Assembly: GCF_900111015.1 (NCBI RefSeq)
Contig: NZ_FOFS01000002.1
Location: forward strand, 186,001-250,000
From: Solimonas aquatica
GTDB lineage: Bacteria > Pseudomonadota > Gammaproteobacteria > Nevskiales > Nevskiaceae
Reading direction: 5' to 3'
DNA: 64,000 bases
Shown in pieces: positions 45,160-57,800 of the stretch (position 1 is its first letter; each line of letters opens with the position of its first letter). A program made the position numbers and the translations under genes. The notes beneath the pieces were generated by a model. It did no database searches. It worked only from the letters and a program-made list of their open reading frames with translations, and was not told where the DNA came from.

Positions 45160-47300
45160 CGCAAAGCGAGATCCTGCCGGCGCCGCTGTCGGCAGAGGCG
45201 GCGGCACAGGCGATTGCCGATCTCGCCCGTCGGCGCGGCCTGCATGCCTCGCTGCGCGAAGCGCAGCAGGCCTGGCAGGACGTGACCGCGCAGTCCGATG
45301 CCGAGCGGCTTGCGGCGGCCTGGGCGCTGCTGTTTCAGGGACACACCCTGGAGACGGTGCCCTTGTCCTTGCTGACGCCGGCGCAGCTGCCGGCCTGGGT
45401 GCTGGCGCCGAACCAGGTGGGCGTGCTGCTGCGTCTGGCCGACGGGGCCCGGCACGCCGAGATCGTCTGGCCGGAAGCGGGCGAGGCGCCACCGGCGCCG
45501 AGTGCGTTCGCTCTGGTGCCGGTGCCGCCGGCGCTGGCGGCGGAGAAGATTGAAGTCGAGCGCAAGCAGCGTGGCCCGGCCACGCAGGCCATCCTGGCGG
45601 CGATACGCCAGCACCTGCCGCTGCTGCTGCGCATCGGCCTGGTCAGTGTGCTGGTCAATATGATCACCGTGGTCTCTTCGCTGTTCGCGATGCAGGTCTA
45701 TGACCGCGTCGTGCCTAATTCCGCGTATGCGACGCTCTGGGTGCTGGCCAGCGGTGTGCTGATCGCCTACGTCTTCGAGCTGTTGTTCAAGCTGATCCGC
45801 CTGAAGCTCATGGAGGCTTCGGCCAAGCGCATCGATGAGGCGCTGTCTCTGTACTTCTTCGAGAAAGTGATGGCGCTCAAGCTCGACCGCCGCCCTTCGC
45901 GCGTCGGCTCGCTGGTGGCGCAGATCCGCGACTACGAGTTCATCAAGAGCTTCTTCACCTCCTCGACGCTGTTTGTGCTGGCGGACATTCCTTTCCAGCT
46001 GTTCTTCATCGCCATCATCGCCATGATCGGTGGCGATGTTGCCTGGGTGCTGATCGGCTTTGCGCCGCTGTGCCTGCTGATCGGCTTCTCGGTGTACCGG
46101 CCGCTGGCCGCCGTGCAACGCGAGCAGAGCGATGAGGTGACGCGGCGTCAGGGCATTCTGTTCGAGGCGGTGGCCGGCGCCGAGATCATCAAGGCGCAGG
46201 GCGGCGAATCCAATTTCGGCAACGTCTGGTTGCGCTCCACCCGCGAAACCGCCAAGCGCTCCGAAAAGCTGCACCTGCTCTCGGCCTATGCCCAGTACGC
46301 CACTTACATCACCCAGCAGATGGCATATGTCGCGGTGCTGACGGTGGGTGTCTACAGGATCGGTGACGGTGAGCTGACCATGGGCGGCCTGATCGCCTGC
46401 TCGATCCTGTCCAGCCGCGCCCTGGGCAATATCGCCACCGTGACCCAGTTGCTGCTGCAGTGGCATCACGCGCGCTACGCCCTGGACGTGCTCAATCAGG
46501 TGCTGTCCTGTCCCAGCGACGATGCCGCCGGCCGCGAAGGCAATACCAGCAGCGCCCCGCTGGATCTGGCCATCAACGAGCTGCGCTATGCCTACGAAGG
46601 CGTGCAGGTCAATCAGCTGGCAGTTCCCAAGCTGAGCATCAAGGCCGGAGAGCGCATCGCGGTGCTCGGCCGCAATGGCAGCGGCAAGACCACCTTGCTC
46701 AAGCTGCTGGCCGGCATCGCCACACCGTCCGGCGGCGACGTCACCATCGCCGGGCTCGATATCCAGAACTGCCGGCCCAGCTGGCTGCGCGAGGTGATCG
46801 GCTATCTGCCGCAGGAAGTGCGGCTGTTCTCCGGCACCCTGCGCGAAAACCTCACCCTGGGCCTGAGCCTGCCCAGCGAGGAGCGGATCTGGGAAGCGCT
46901 GCAGAAAACCGGTCTCGATGTCATGGTGCGCCGCCATCCCCTGGGTCTCAACATCCCGATCCGCGAAGGGGGTTCCGGTTTGTCCGGCGGTCAGCGGCAG
47001 CTGGTGGGGCTGACCCGGCTGGTACTGCAGGAGCCGCGCATCTGGGTGCTGGACGAGCCTTCTTCGAGTCTCGACAAGGAGGCCGAAGAGCGTCTGGTGC
47101 TGATGCTGCGCAATCTGCCGCGGCATCACACGCTGATCTTCTCCAGTCATCGCCCGGGCTGGCTGGAGCTGGCCGACCGCGTGCTGATTCTGGAGGATGG
47201 GGTGCTCAAGGTGGATGTGCCATCCGAGCGCGTGAAGGCGGTGCAAAACGGTGCAGTGCCTCGGCCGGCTGCTGCCGTGGCGGCGCAGGGGGCACGATGA
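45156..47300 (+). CDS. Type I secretion ABC transporter (LapB/RTX exporter type)
   Basis: The 714-residue protein has an N-terminal domain of about 140 residues at the place of a C39 peptidase. No catalytic Cys is evident there, so it is a C39-like substrate-docking domain. Six transmembrane helices (about 150-430) and an ATPase domain follow: Walker A VLGRNGSGKTTLLKLL near 504, signature GLSGGQRQLVG near 609, Walker B IWVLDEPSSSLD near 632, and SSHRPGWL as H-loop. It energises export of large unfolded repeat proteins. The HlyD gene start overlaps its stop. Confidence 0.93.
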   Translation: MTQSEILPAPLSAEAAAQAIADLARRRGLHASLREAQQAWQDVTAQSDAERLAAAWALLFQGHTLETVPLSLLTPAQLPAWVLAPNQVGVLLRLADGARHAEIVWPEAGEAPPAPSAFALVPVPPALAAEKIEVERKQRGPATQAILAAIRQHLPLLLRIGLVSVLVNMITVVSSLFAMQVYDRVVPNSAYATLWVLASGVLIAYVFELLFKLIRLKLMEASAKRIDEALSLYFFEKVMALKLDRRPSRVGSLVAQIRDYEFIKSFFTSSTLFVLADIPFQLFFIAIIAMIGGDVAWVLIGFAPLCLLIGFSVYRPLAAVQREQSDEVTRRQGILFEAVAGAEIIKAQGGESNFGNVWLRSTRETAKRSEKLHLLSAYAQYATYITQQMAYVAVLTVGVYRIGDGELTMGGLIACSILSSRALGNIATVTQLLLQWHHARYALDVLNQVLSCPSDDAAGREGNTSSAPLDLAINELRYAYEGVQVNQLAVPKLSIKAGERIAVLGRNGSGKTTLLKLLAGIATPSGGDVTIAGLDIQNCRPSWLREVIGYLPQEVRLFSGTLRENLTLGLSLPSEERIWEALQKTGLDVMVRRHPLGLNIPIREGGSGLSGGQRQLVGLTRLVLQEPRIWVLDEPSSSLDKEAEERLVLMLRNLPRHHTLIFSSHRPGWLELADRVLILEDGVLKVDVPSERVKAVQNGAVPRPAAAVAAQGAR

Positions 47301-48472
47301 ACCAGATCGATCAGTTGTTCGCGCGCGCCGAACCCCTGCAGCTGGGCTATGCCAACCGCATTCTGCTGGTGCTCTCGGCGCTGCTGCTGGCCGCCTGCGC
47401 CTGGGCCAGCTGGGCGACGCTGGACGAACAGATTCGTGCGCCGGGCACGGTCATCGTCTCCAGCCGTGCGCAGATCGTGCAGGTGGTGGACGGTGGCGTA
47501 CTGAAAAAGCTCAAGGTCCGCGAGGGTGACCAGGTCAAGGCCGGCGATCTGCTGGCGGAGCTGGACCGGGCCCGCTTCGAGGCCAGCACGGATGAAATCC
47601 GCGCCAAGGTCATCGCCCTGACCGCCAATATCGAACGCGCCCGCGCCGAACTCGATGGCACGCCGCTGAGGTTCTCCAAGGAAGTGCAGCAGTACGCCGA
47701 CATCGTGGCCTCGCAGCGCAATCTTTATGACCGGCGCCTGCAGTTGCAGCGCGAGGAACTGGGGGCCATCCAGCGTTCACTGAAGCTGGCCAGCGACGAG
47801 CTGGCCGCCCTGGAGCGTCTGGCCAAGACCGGCGATGCGTCCGAAACCGAAGTGCTGCGTTCGCGCCGGCAGGTCAATGAACTGCGCGGCACGATGGACA
47901 ACAAGCGCAACGGTTACCGCCAGGAAGCCCAAACCGATCTGGCCAAGAGCCAGGCCGATCTGGAGCAGGCCCAGGAGGTCTTGAGCCAGCGCCGCGAGGC
48001 CCTGCAGTCCACCCAGCTGCGGGCGCCGATGAGTGGCACGGTGAATAATGTCCGCATGACGACCATCGGCGCGGTGATGAAGGCCGGCGATGAACTGCTG
48101 TCGATCACGCCCTCAGACGATCCGCTGGTGGTGGAGGCCAAGGTCACGCCGGCTGACGTGGCCTTCATCCGCAAGGACCTTCACGCCAACGTCAAGCTCG
48201 ACGCCTACGATTACACCATCTATGGCTCGCTCAAAGGCCACGTCACCTACATCAGCTCGGACACCCTCCAGGAAAACACCCCCAAGGGCGAGCAGACCTA
48301 TTACCGGGTGCATATCCAGATCGATGAGATTCCAGCCGACCGCGCGCACAAGATCGAAGTCCTGCCGGGCATGACCACCAAGGTGGAGATCATCACCGGG
48401 GAGCGCACCGTCGCCCAGTACCTGCTCAAGCCCTTGCGCCGCGTCAGCAGCGAGGCCCTGGTCGAGCGCTGA
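47297..48472 (+). CDS. HlyD-family periplasmic adaptor of type I secretion system
   Basis: The 391-residue protein has a short cytoplasmic N-terminus and one membrane helix (ILLVLSALLLAACAWASW). The barrel-lipoyl split domain (APGTVIVSSRAQIVQVVDGGVLKKLKVREGDQVKAGDLLAEL) and a long coiled-coil hairpin (about 95-250) follow. The second lipoyl half is LRAPMSGTVNNVRMTTIGAVMKAGDELLSI, and the C-terminus is the family-typical LPGMTTKVEIITGERTVAQYLLKPL. It bridges the ABC protein and the TolC channel. It overlaps the ABC gene by 4 bp and ends 391 bp before the giant gene. Confidence 0.93.
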   Translation: MNQIDQLFARAEPLQLGYANRILLVLSALLLAACAWASWATLDEQIRAPGTVIVSSRAQIVQVVDGGVLKKLKVREGDQVKAGDLLAELDRARFEASTDEIRAKVIALTANIERARAELDGTPLRFSKEVQQYADIVASQRNLYDRRLQLQREELGAIQRSLKLASDELAALERLAKTGDASETEVLRSRRQVNELRGTMDNKRNGYRQEAQTDLAKSQADLEQAQEVLSQRREALQSTQLRAPMSGTVNNVRMTTIGAVMKAGDELLSITPSDDPLVVEAKVTPADVAFIRKDLHANVKLDAYDYTIYGSLKGHVTYISSDTLQENTPKGEQTYYRVHIQIDEIPADRAHKIEVLPGMTTKVEIITGERTVAQYLLKPLRRVSSEALVER

Positions 48473-48863
48473 AAATCGGTCTGGAGGCGCTTGACTGTGC
48501 CTTTGTGCGTGACGCGAGAACCATGTCACGCGCTGCAAGTTTTTGAGGCCTTATTGTTGCGCTGTTTTGATGCACTTCATCCAGCTACTGGTGCGGATTG
48601 AGCGCTTTTGCACACTTCACGACGGGCAATCTGCAAACGGTAGTGTGAGGCAGATAAGCGGACGCTAAGGGCGGCGTAGGTTTGTTGAAAGGCCCAGACC
48701 CATTTGTTAGATTCGTTTGAAGTCGCATATACGCAGAAGCAGCGCTCATCCCAGGCGAGCAGCCGACAAATGGGCGAGCGAGGAGAAACGCAGCAACCTT
48801 TTCTGATTGTTCCGCCGCCCAATTCCGGGCGGCGGTGCGAAGCATCACTCAGGGGATATCGAG
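48473..48863. other. 391-bp leader/promoter region of the giant gene
   Basis: Just after the adaptor gene, GCGTGAC (48507-48513) pairs with GTCACGC (48525-48531), followed after seven bases by TTTTT, a weak terminator candidate. A promoter candidate is TTGAAA (48685-48690), 17 bp, TAGATT (48708-48713), leaving an untranslated leader of about 145 nt. No gene is evident; the minus-strand frames here match nothing I recognise. Confidence 0.5.
48685..48713 (+). promoter_or_regulatory. Sigma-70-type promoter of the giant gene
   Basis: TTGAAA-N17-TAGATT. The -10 lies in GTTAGATTCG (48706-48715), an exact 10-bp match to the -10 region of the promoter at 62910-62939. Confidence 0.55.
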
Positions 48864-51800
48864 ATGGCGAAGGAATCTGGTGACCGCAGCACCCAACACG
48901 TTGCGCAGGCAAACAACCCCAAGTCTTCCAAGCAGGAAGACCTTCTCAAGAAGAAGCTCCAGCAAGATCTGAGCCAGGACGGCAGCGGAAAGCACAGCGC
49001 CGAGGATCAGGTCGCGGCCGCGCCTCAGAAGGCTGAGGGCAGCGAGCAGGCATCAGCCGGCGGCGTGTTCGCCGACTCCCAGGCATTGATGGTGGCCGAT
49101 TCCGGCCTCGCCGCGTCGGACGCGGCGGGCGGCGGCGGTTCGGCCGGTCTGAGCACCGGCGCCTGGCTCGCCATCGGCGGCGGCGTGACGGCGGTCACGG
49201 CGTTTGCGGTGAGCGGCAACGGCGGTGGCGGCGGTGGCGGTGGTAACTCCGCGCCCGTTGCCAGCAACACGGCAATCACGACGGCCGAAGACACGGTCAA
49301 GACCGGCACCCTGCCGGTGGCTACCGATGCCAATAACGACACCCTGACCTATGCGCTCGGCACCCAGGCCGCGCACGGCACGGTGGTGATCGGCGCCGAT
49401 GGCAGCTACACCTACACCCCGACCGCGAACTACCACGGCAGCGACAGCTTCACCTACACGGTGAGCGACGGACATAACACCCCGGTCACCGCCACGGTCA
49501 CGGTCACGGTTTCCTCGGTCAACGACGCACCGACCGCAGCCAACAGCACCGTCAGCGCCACGGAAGATACGGTCAAGACCGGCACGCTGACCGCCGGCGT
49601 GGACGCAGACGGCGACACGCTGACCTATGCACTCGCTACGCAGGCCGCCCACGGCGTGGCCGTGGTCAACGCTGACGGCACCTACAGCTACACCCCGGCC
49701 GCCAACTTCAACGGCACCGACTCCTTCACCTACACGGTGAGCGACGGCAACGGCGGCACGGTCACCGCGACCGCCAACGTCACGGTGGCTGCGGTCAATG
49801 ACAATCCGACGATTGCCGCCGCCACGGCCGGCACCACGGCCGAAGATACGGTGCTCTCCGGCAATCTGCCGACGCCCAGCGACGTGGATGGCGATACCGT
49901 CACCTTCGTGGCCGGCACCACCGCCACCGCCCACGGCAGCGTGACCATCGCCGCAGACGGCAGCTTCACCTACACCCCGGTCGCCAACTACCACGGCACC
50001 GACACCTTCACCTATTCGGTGAGCGACGGCCACGGCGGCACTGCCTCCGGCACCGCCACCATCACCGTCAGTTCGGTCAACGATGCACCGGTGGCCGCCG
50101 ATGACGCCGCCAGCACGGTGCAGAACCTCGCCGTGACCGGTTCGGTTTCGGCAACGGACGTGGACGGCGACACGCTGACCTTCAGCATCGTCGGCAACGG
50201 CGGCGCCGCCCACGGCACCGTCGTGCTGAATGCCAACGGCAGCTACACCTATACCCCGGCTGCCAACTTCTTCGGCCAGGACAGCTTCACCTATACGGTC
50301 AGCGACGGTAACGGTGGCACCGATACCGGCGTGGTCACCGTCGACGTGGCGCAGATCAACTTCGTCTTCACCGCCGGCACCGACAACTTCGTCGGTACCG
50401 CCGGTCAGGCCAACGAGTTCTATCTCGCCACCAACAACAACCTCAATGCCAATGATTCGGTGGACGGCAACGGTGGCAATGACACCGTCATCCTGGCCAT
50501 CGACGGCAGCGCGAGCTCGGTCAACTTCTCCGGCTTCGAGTTCGTCGACGTTGATACCTTCGAGATCACCTCGGACTCCGGCAACGGTGCCGGCAGCCTG
50601 AACCCGACGCAGATCGACCTGTCCAGCTCCGACGCCATCGGCACGCTGGTGGTCATGAACAGCACCGACGATGTCGCGCTGCTCAACGCCGGTGCCGGCG
50701 CGATCACCGCCAACACCACTTACCTCGAGATCCGCGACGAAACCGATCCGAACGTCAGCGTCCTGCTCGACATCCGTGATACCGATGTCACCGGCACCGC
50801 CGACAAGGTGGACGTCACCATCAGCGCCGCCGGCAATGCAGGCGATGCGCTCAACGACCTGATTCTGGACGACGCTCTCGAGCAGGCCGTGATTCATACC
50901 AGCGGCTCGCTGGCGGTGGTCATCGACACCCTGGACTTCAACGGTGGTGCGACCGCCAACGGCGGCACGGACCTGACCCTGGATGCCGACAGCGCAGCCC
51001 TGACCATCCGCGATGCGCTGGACAGCGCCATCCGCACGGTGGACGGCAGCGGCAGCACCAATGACCTGAGCTACTCGGCGGTCAACGCCGCTGGCAGCAC
51101 CACGCTCAGCGGCGGCAGCGGCGACGACACCATCGTCGGTGGCCTGAACGTCAACAACGACATCAACGCCGGCAATGGCGACAACGTGGTGGTCGGCGGC
51201 AGCCAGGACGACGACATCACCACCGGCACGGGCGATGACACCATCATCGGCAATGCCGGCAACGACACCATCAGCAGCGGCGCTGGCGCTGACAGCATCA
51301 TCGATGGCAGCGGTAGCAGCAGCATCGTCGCCGGCGACGGCAACGACACCGTCGTGCTCGGCAGCGGTGACGACACCGTGGTTCTGGGCAACGGCGACGA
51401 CGTCGTCTATGCCACCGGCAACCTCACCGCCAACGACTACCTGCAGGGCGGCGCCGGCACCGACACGCTGTACATCAGCGCGCAGAACGCCGCGACCGAT
51501 CTGGATCATGTCCAGGGTTTCGAGAACATCGTCCTGCTCGACAACGCTGCGGGCTACTCCTACGAAATCACCGACCAGACTGCGTTCGGCTTCACCAATC
51601 CCGCACAGTCCTTCGACGCCGACACCACGGTGGTGACCGTCGACGGTTCGGCGCTGACCGCCGGACATGATCTGGACTTCGACGCCACGGTGCTGAGCCG
51701 TGCCATCCACTTGATCGGTGGCTCGGGTGACGATTCCCTGATTGGCGGCGCAGCCGCCGACACCATTGAAGGCAATCTGGGCGACGATTTCCTCGTCGGC

Positions 51801-54800
51801 AATGGCGGCAACGATACCTTCGTCTTCGACGGCGGCGAACTGACCGCGAACGACACCATCTACGGCGACGGCGCTTTCGGCTCGCTGCCGGGCGGCCACT
51901 CCGCCGGCACCAACACCATCGTGCTGGTGGATGACAGCACCGAAGCGATCGACAACGCTGGCACCATCGAAGAAGACTTCACCCTGAACCTCGATGTCGA
52001 TGGCGCGATCAGCTCGGTGGTGGTCCAGGACGACGCGGCCGGTGGCGATGTGCGCCTGACCCTGGCCGCTGGCTTCAGCCAGGCCAGCCTGACGGTCGAC
52101 GCCACCGCGCTGGACGCCGGTGAGCATTTCACCTTCGACAACAACGGCAACAACGAGCAGTTCAACGTCTCCTCCGGCGCCGGCAACGACACCATTCTGG
52201 TGGGCGATGGCGACGACGTGGTCGTCAGCAACGACGGCAACGATGCCGTCATCACGGGCGCGGGTAGCGACAACGTCAGCCTGGGCCTGGGCGACGACTC
52301 CGTGCAGAGCGGTGCCAACCTCGACTCCACGGACGTGATCGCGGGCGGCGACGGCAGCGACGATCTGTACACTGACGCTGGCACCACTGACGTGGACTAC
52401 ACCAATGTCAGCAGCATCGAGACGCTGGTGCTCAACAACACGGGTGTCACGGTCATCGACGCTCAGGCGCAGGAAGCCGGCATCGTCAACGTGATTCTCA
52501 CCAGCGGTGCCGACACGCTCGACGCGTCCGGCTACACCGTGGGCCTGAACGTCAACGACGGCGCGGGCAGCGACAGCGTTATCACCGGCAGCGGCAACGA
52601 CACCATCACCGCTGTTTCTGGCAACGACACCATCAATGCAGGCGAAGGTGACAACGTTGTCAGCGGCGGCTCGGGCGACGACGAAATCAGTGCCGGCGCG
52701 GGCAACGACACCATTTCCACTGGCGGCGGCAATGACACGGTGCTGGCTGGCGATGGCAACAACCTGATCATTGACGGTAGCGGCAGCAGCACCATTGTCA
52801 CTGGCGCCGGCCAGGATACCGTCGACCTCGGCCTTGGCGCCGACGACCTCTCCCTGGGTGGCGGCAATGATGTCGTGGTCGTGCGCAACGGCGAGCTGGG
52901 CATCAGCGACAGCATTGCGGGTGGCGCGGGCACCGATACGGTTCAGCTCGACAACTCGGTGGGTGAGGTCAACGCATCGGTTAATCTGAACATCGTCACG
53001 GACGTGGAGAATTACACCCTCGTCCACAACGGCGACTGGACGATCTTCGGCGATTTCGACAACAACTCCCTGACCTTCACCGGCGGCAACGTCGGCACGC
53101 TGACGCAGGTCAACATCGATGCTTCCGCCCTGACCGATCCGCTCGACACCTTCACGGTGACGCTCGACGTGGGCCAGACCGACGCCGACTACCAGTTCAA
53201 CATCACGGGTTCCGCCACCGGCGACACCTTGATCAAGGAAAACCTGGGCGTCGACAACAACATCAACTTCCAGGGCAACGCCGGCAACGACGTGCTGGAA
53301 ATCTCCGGCGGCGATCTGGGCTCGACGGTCACCATGGACGGCGGCTCGGGCACGGACTCCATCCGCGCCTCGGACAACGTCTTGATCACCGACGACGGCT
53401 TCACCAGCGTCAGCAGCGTTGAAATCCTCACCTCCAACAGCGGCGTCTCGCTCAATGCGGTGCTGGGCACCGAAGCCGATGGTGCCGGCATCAACCAGCT
53501 GGACCTGCAGTCCAACACCGACAGCATCACGCTGGACGCGGCCTTCAACAACGCCACCACGGTCAATCTGTACGCGGTCGGCGGCAATGCCGGCAACGAC
53601 ACCGTGAACGCGGGCGCCTCGGCCGCAGTGCTCACCATCAACGGCTACGACAGCAACTTCACCGCGGGCGACGTGCTGATCGGCGGCACCACCTCCAGCG
53701 ATGTGCTGAACGTCTATGCGACGGGTGGTGTGGCCAACCTCAGCAATGTCGAGGGTGTGGAAACCATCGTCGCGCAGTTCGGCACCAGTGCGGTCACCAG
53801 CATCATCATTGACACCACGGCAGCGGACCTGGACGGCGTTAGCTTCCAGACCATCGACGCCTCGGGTCTGGCGGATGCCTTCGGTCCGGAATCGCTGAAC
53901 CTCGACGGCGGCGCTGCAACCGCCGACCTCAAGGTCACTGGCAGCATCGGTGACGACACCCTGACCACCGGCTCGGGCAATGACACGGTCACCGCCGGTG
54001 ACGGCGACGACCTGATCAGCACCGGCCTGGGCAATGACTCCGTGGCCGCCGGCGACGGCGACAACACGGTCACCACCGGCTCGGGTGCTGACACCGTCAG
54101 CAGCGGCACGGGCGACGATCTGATCGACACCGGCGTGGGTATCGACCAGATCAACAGCGGCGCCGGCAACGACACCATCCAGCTGGGTGGCGATGACGTG
54201 GTTTCCGACACCGTCTTTGCGGGTGCGGGTGCCGACGTCATCATCGCCGGCACGGGCGCGGATCACATCGACGTGGGTGCCGATGGCAATACGGATCTGG
54301 TGCAGATCAATGCCGCGCGCATCTCCGGCGGCAACATCGTGCTGGTGGACGGCGTCACCATCATCACCAACTTCAACGTCAGCAACGACGTGATCTCGCT
54401 CTCCCCGGTGCTGTTCGCCGATAGCGCGGCTACCCTGACCCAGGGTGACAACGCCATCGAGCAGGCGCAGGGCGACAGCTGGAAGAACGGTGCCAACGGC
54501 GTCAATAACGGTGGTCCGGGTTCGGGCGACGACTACGCTGAGCTGGTGGTCATCACCACCACGGCCAGCGGCGGCGCCGACACCGGCCTGAAGGTCGCGC
54601 AGTTCCTGGCCTTCAATGACCTGGCTTCCGCCGGCAACAACCAGCAGGCCGTGTTCGCCATCACCGATGGCACCGACACCTATCTCTGGCAGTACACGGA
54701 CGACGGCGACAACACCCTCTCGGGCACGGACTTCACGCTGCTGGCCATCCTGGACGGCGTGAACAACCTCTCGGGCGCCAACCTGACGCTGAACTACACC

Positions 54801-57800
54801 TTCACGCCGGGCGACGACAATGTGCTCGTCACCTCCGGTGCGATTGTGGACGGCCAGGGCGGTAATGACAGCGTGACCATCGTGCCGGATACCGGTGCGG
54901 GCACCACCGTGCAGGTCACCAATGTCGAGACGGTGAACGGCACCTCGGGCAACGACACCGTCACCTTCGTCGACACCACCACGCTGAACGTCGAAGTGTT
55001 CAGCAACGGCGGCAGCGACGTTGTCAACCTCAGCAACGGTCAGACCCTGACGTTCCACAGCACCGGCACCATCGTGGTCGGCGCGGGTAATGCCATCGAC
55101 GACAACGCTTCCGGCAGCAGCTTCGACAGCAGCATCGAAACCGTGATTCTGGCTGACGACGGCGCGCCGCATACCGTTACGGTGACGGGCGTGGAGAGCG
55201 TCAACGGCAGCAGCGGCAACGATGCCATCACCTTCGGCTCCAACACCAACGCCACGGTCAGCGGCGATGGCGGTGCGGACACCGTGGTCGGCGCCAATGG
55301 CGGCCAGAGCCTCGTGCTCAATGATGTGGACAGCGTCTTTGCCGGTACCGGCAATGATTCGGTCAGCATCAACGGCGGCCTGAACTATGCCGACCTCGGC
55401 GCCGGCAACGACCAGCTGACGTTCACCTCGGCGGCCAACGGCGCCACCGTCTTCGGCGGCATCGGTTCCGATACCGTGTACGGCTCCAACGCCGGTGACG
55501 CCTTCGCGACGCAGAGCGTGGAAACCGTCTACGCCGGCACTGGCGACGACACCATCACGGCCGACGGCACGCTCGACTACATCAGCCTGAACGATGGCAA
55601 TGACGAGCTGAGCTTCAACGCGGCCAACACCATCGCCTTCGTCCAGGGCGGCCTGGGCAGCGATACCGTCAATGGCTCTGCCGGCAGCGATGCCATCAAT
55701 GTTGCTGACGTCGAGCACATCAATGCTGGTAACGGCAATGATGCCATCGGCTTCTATACGAACATCGCCGCACCGGTTGCAACGGTGGACGGCGGCGTCG
55801 GTAACGACACGGTGTTCGGCTCCAGCGACGGGGATCAGCTGACCCTGATTTCTGTGGAGACGCTGCAGGCTGGTTCTGGTGCCGACACCATCTCCGCCGA
55901 CGGCGATCTGAACTACGCCGACCTGGGCGCCGACAACGATGATCTGACCCTGACGGCTGCCACCAGCGCCACTGTCATCGGCGGCGGCGGCACCGACACC
56001 GTCAACGGTTCGAGCGGCAACGACTCGTTGGTCGTCGATACCCTGGAGATCATCAATCTCAATGGCGGCGATGACTATGTTCAGTTCCTGAATGCGGCTA
56101 GCAGCACCATCGACGGCGGCTCGGGTACCGATACGGTGCAGGGTTCCGCCGGTGCGGATTCGCTGCTGTTGACGGGCGTGGAAGTGCTGGCGGCGGGCGA
56201 TGGTGCCGATGGCATCACGGTCAACGGCTCCGATCTGATCAACGCCGACCTGGGTGCAGATAATGACTACCTGCAGCTGAACGCAGCGACCAACGCGACC
56301 GTCAACGGCAGCTTCGGCAGCGATACCGTCTACGGTTCCAATGGTGGCGACACGCTGGATCTGCTCGGGGTCGAGCGCCTCTACGAAGGCAGCGGCAATG
56401 ACGTGATCAGCGCTGATTCCGATCTGGACTACGCCTCGCTGTCGGGTGGCAACGACGAACTGAGCTTCACCGCTGCGGCCTCGTTCGCGACGGTGGATGG
56501 CGGCAACGGCACCGACACGGTGAATGGCTCCAGCAGCGCCGACAACATCAGCCTCTTTGCGGTCGAGGTGCTGGTGGCTGGCGCTGGCAATGACACGATC
56601 TTCAGCGATCAGTCTCTGAGCGACGTCCAGCTGGATGACGGCAACGATCACCTCAACTACGCCTTCGCCAGTGCTGGCGTCACGGCCACTGTCAGCGGCG
56701 GCTCTGGTGGCGATACCGTGGATGCCACCGGCGCGGCCGATAGCCTGACACTGATCGGTGTGGAGACGGTCAACACCTATTCCGGTGCCGACACGGTCAC
56801 GGCGGACGGCGATCTGAAGAGTGCCAGCCTGGGCAATGACGACGACCATTTGACCCTGTCTGCGGCTGCGACCGCCACGGTTGATGGTGGCGCCGGCACC
56901 GACACGGTGACGGGCTCCTCCGGTGGCGATACGCTGACGATCACCGCTGTTGAGACGGTGACCGATGGCGGCGGCAACGATGTGGTGACGATCAGCGGCT
57001 CCAACACGGTGGCGGTGACGCTGACCGGTATCGAGACCCTGAACGGCAGCAGCAATGCCGACACGGTCACGGCGAGCGGCCTGAGCAGCGCGGTGCTGAA
57101 CGGCGGTGCCGACAGCCTGACGCTGGGTGCGGCAACCACGGCGACCATCGACGGCGGCGCCGGCATCGACACGGTGACGGGTTCCTCCAGCGGCGACACG
57201 CTGACGATCACCGACGTTGAGACGGTGACCGATGGCGGCGGCAATGACGCCGTGACGCTGAGCAGCACGAACTCCGTGGCGGTGACGCTGACGGGCATCG
57301 AAACCGTGAACGGCAGCAGCAATGCCGACACCGTGACGGCGAGCGGCCTGAGCAGCGCGGTGCTGAACGGCGGCGCTGACAGCCTGACGCTGAGCGCGGC
57401 GACCACGGCGACCATCGACGGCGGCGCCGGCACCGATACGGTGACGGGCTCCTCCAGCGGCGACACACTGACGATCACCGACGTGGAAACGGTGACCGAC
57501 GGCGGCGGCAATGACGCCGTGACGCTGAGCAGCACGAACTCCGTGGCGGTGACGCTGACGGGCATCGAAACCGTGAACGGCAGCAGCAATGCCGACACCG
57601 TGACGGCGAGCGGCCTGAGCAGCGCGGTGCTGAACGGCGGCGCTGACAGCCTGACGCTGAGCGCGGCGACCACGGCGACCATCGACGGCGGCGCCGGCAC
57701 CGACACGGTGACGGGCTCTTCCGGTGCCGACACGCTGACGATCACCGACGTTGAGACGGTGACCGATGGCGGCGGCAATGACGCGGTGACGCTGAGCAGC

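Noticed and set aside
48577-48912. Short minus-strand frames in the leader of the giant gene
   Set aside because: No ribosome-binding site or family; they overlap the promoter and start of the giant gene.
48864-49260. LapA-type N-terminal retention module cleaved by LapG
   Set aside because: A di-alanine (SDAAGG) occurs near residue 87, but no TAAG/PAAG motif in a retention-fold context is clear, and no lapD or lapG genes are in the window. The question stays open rather than supported.
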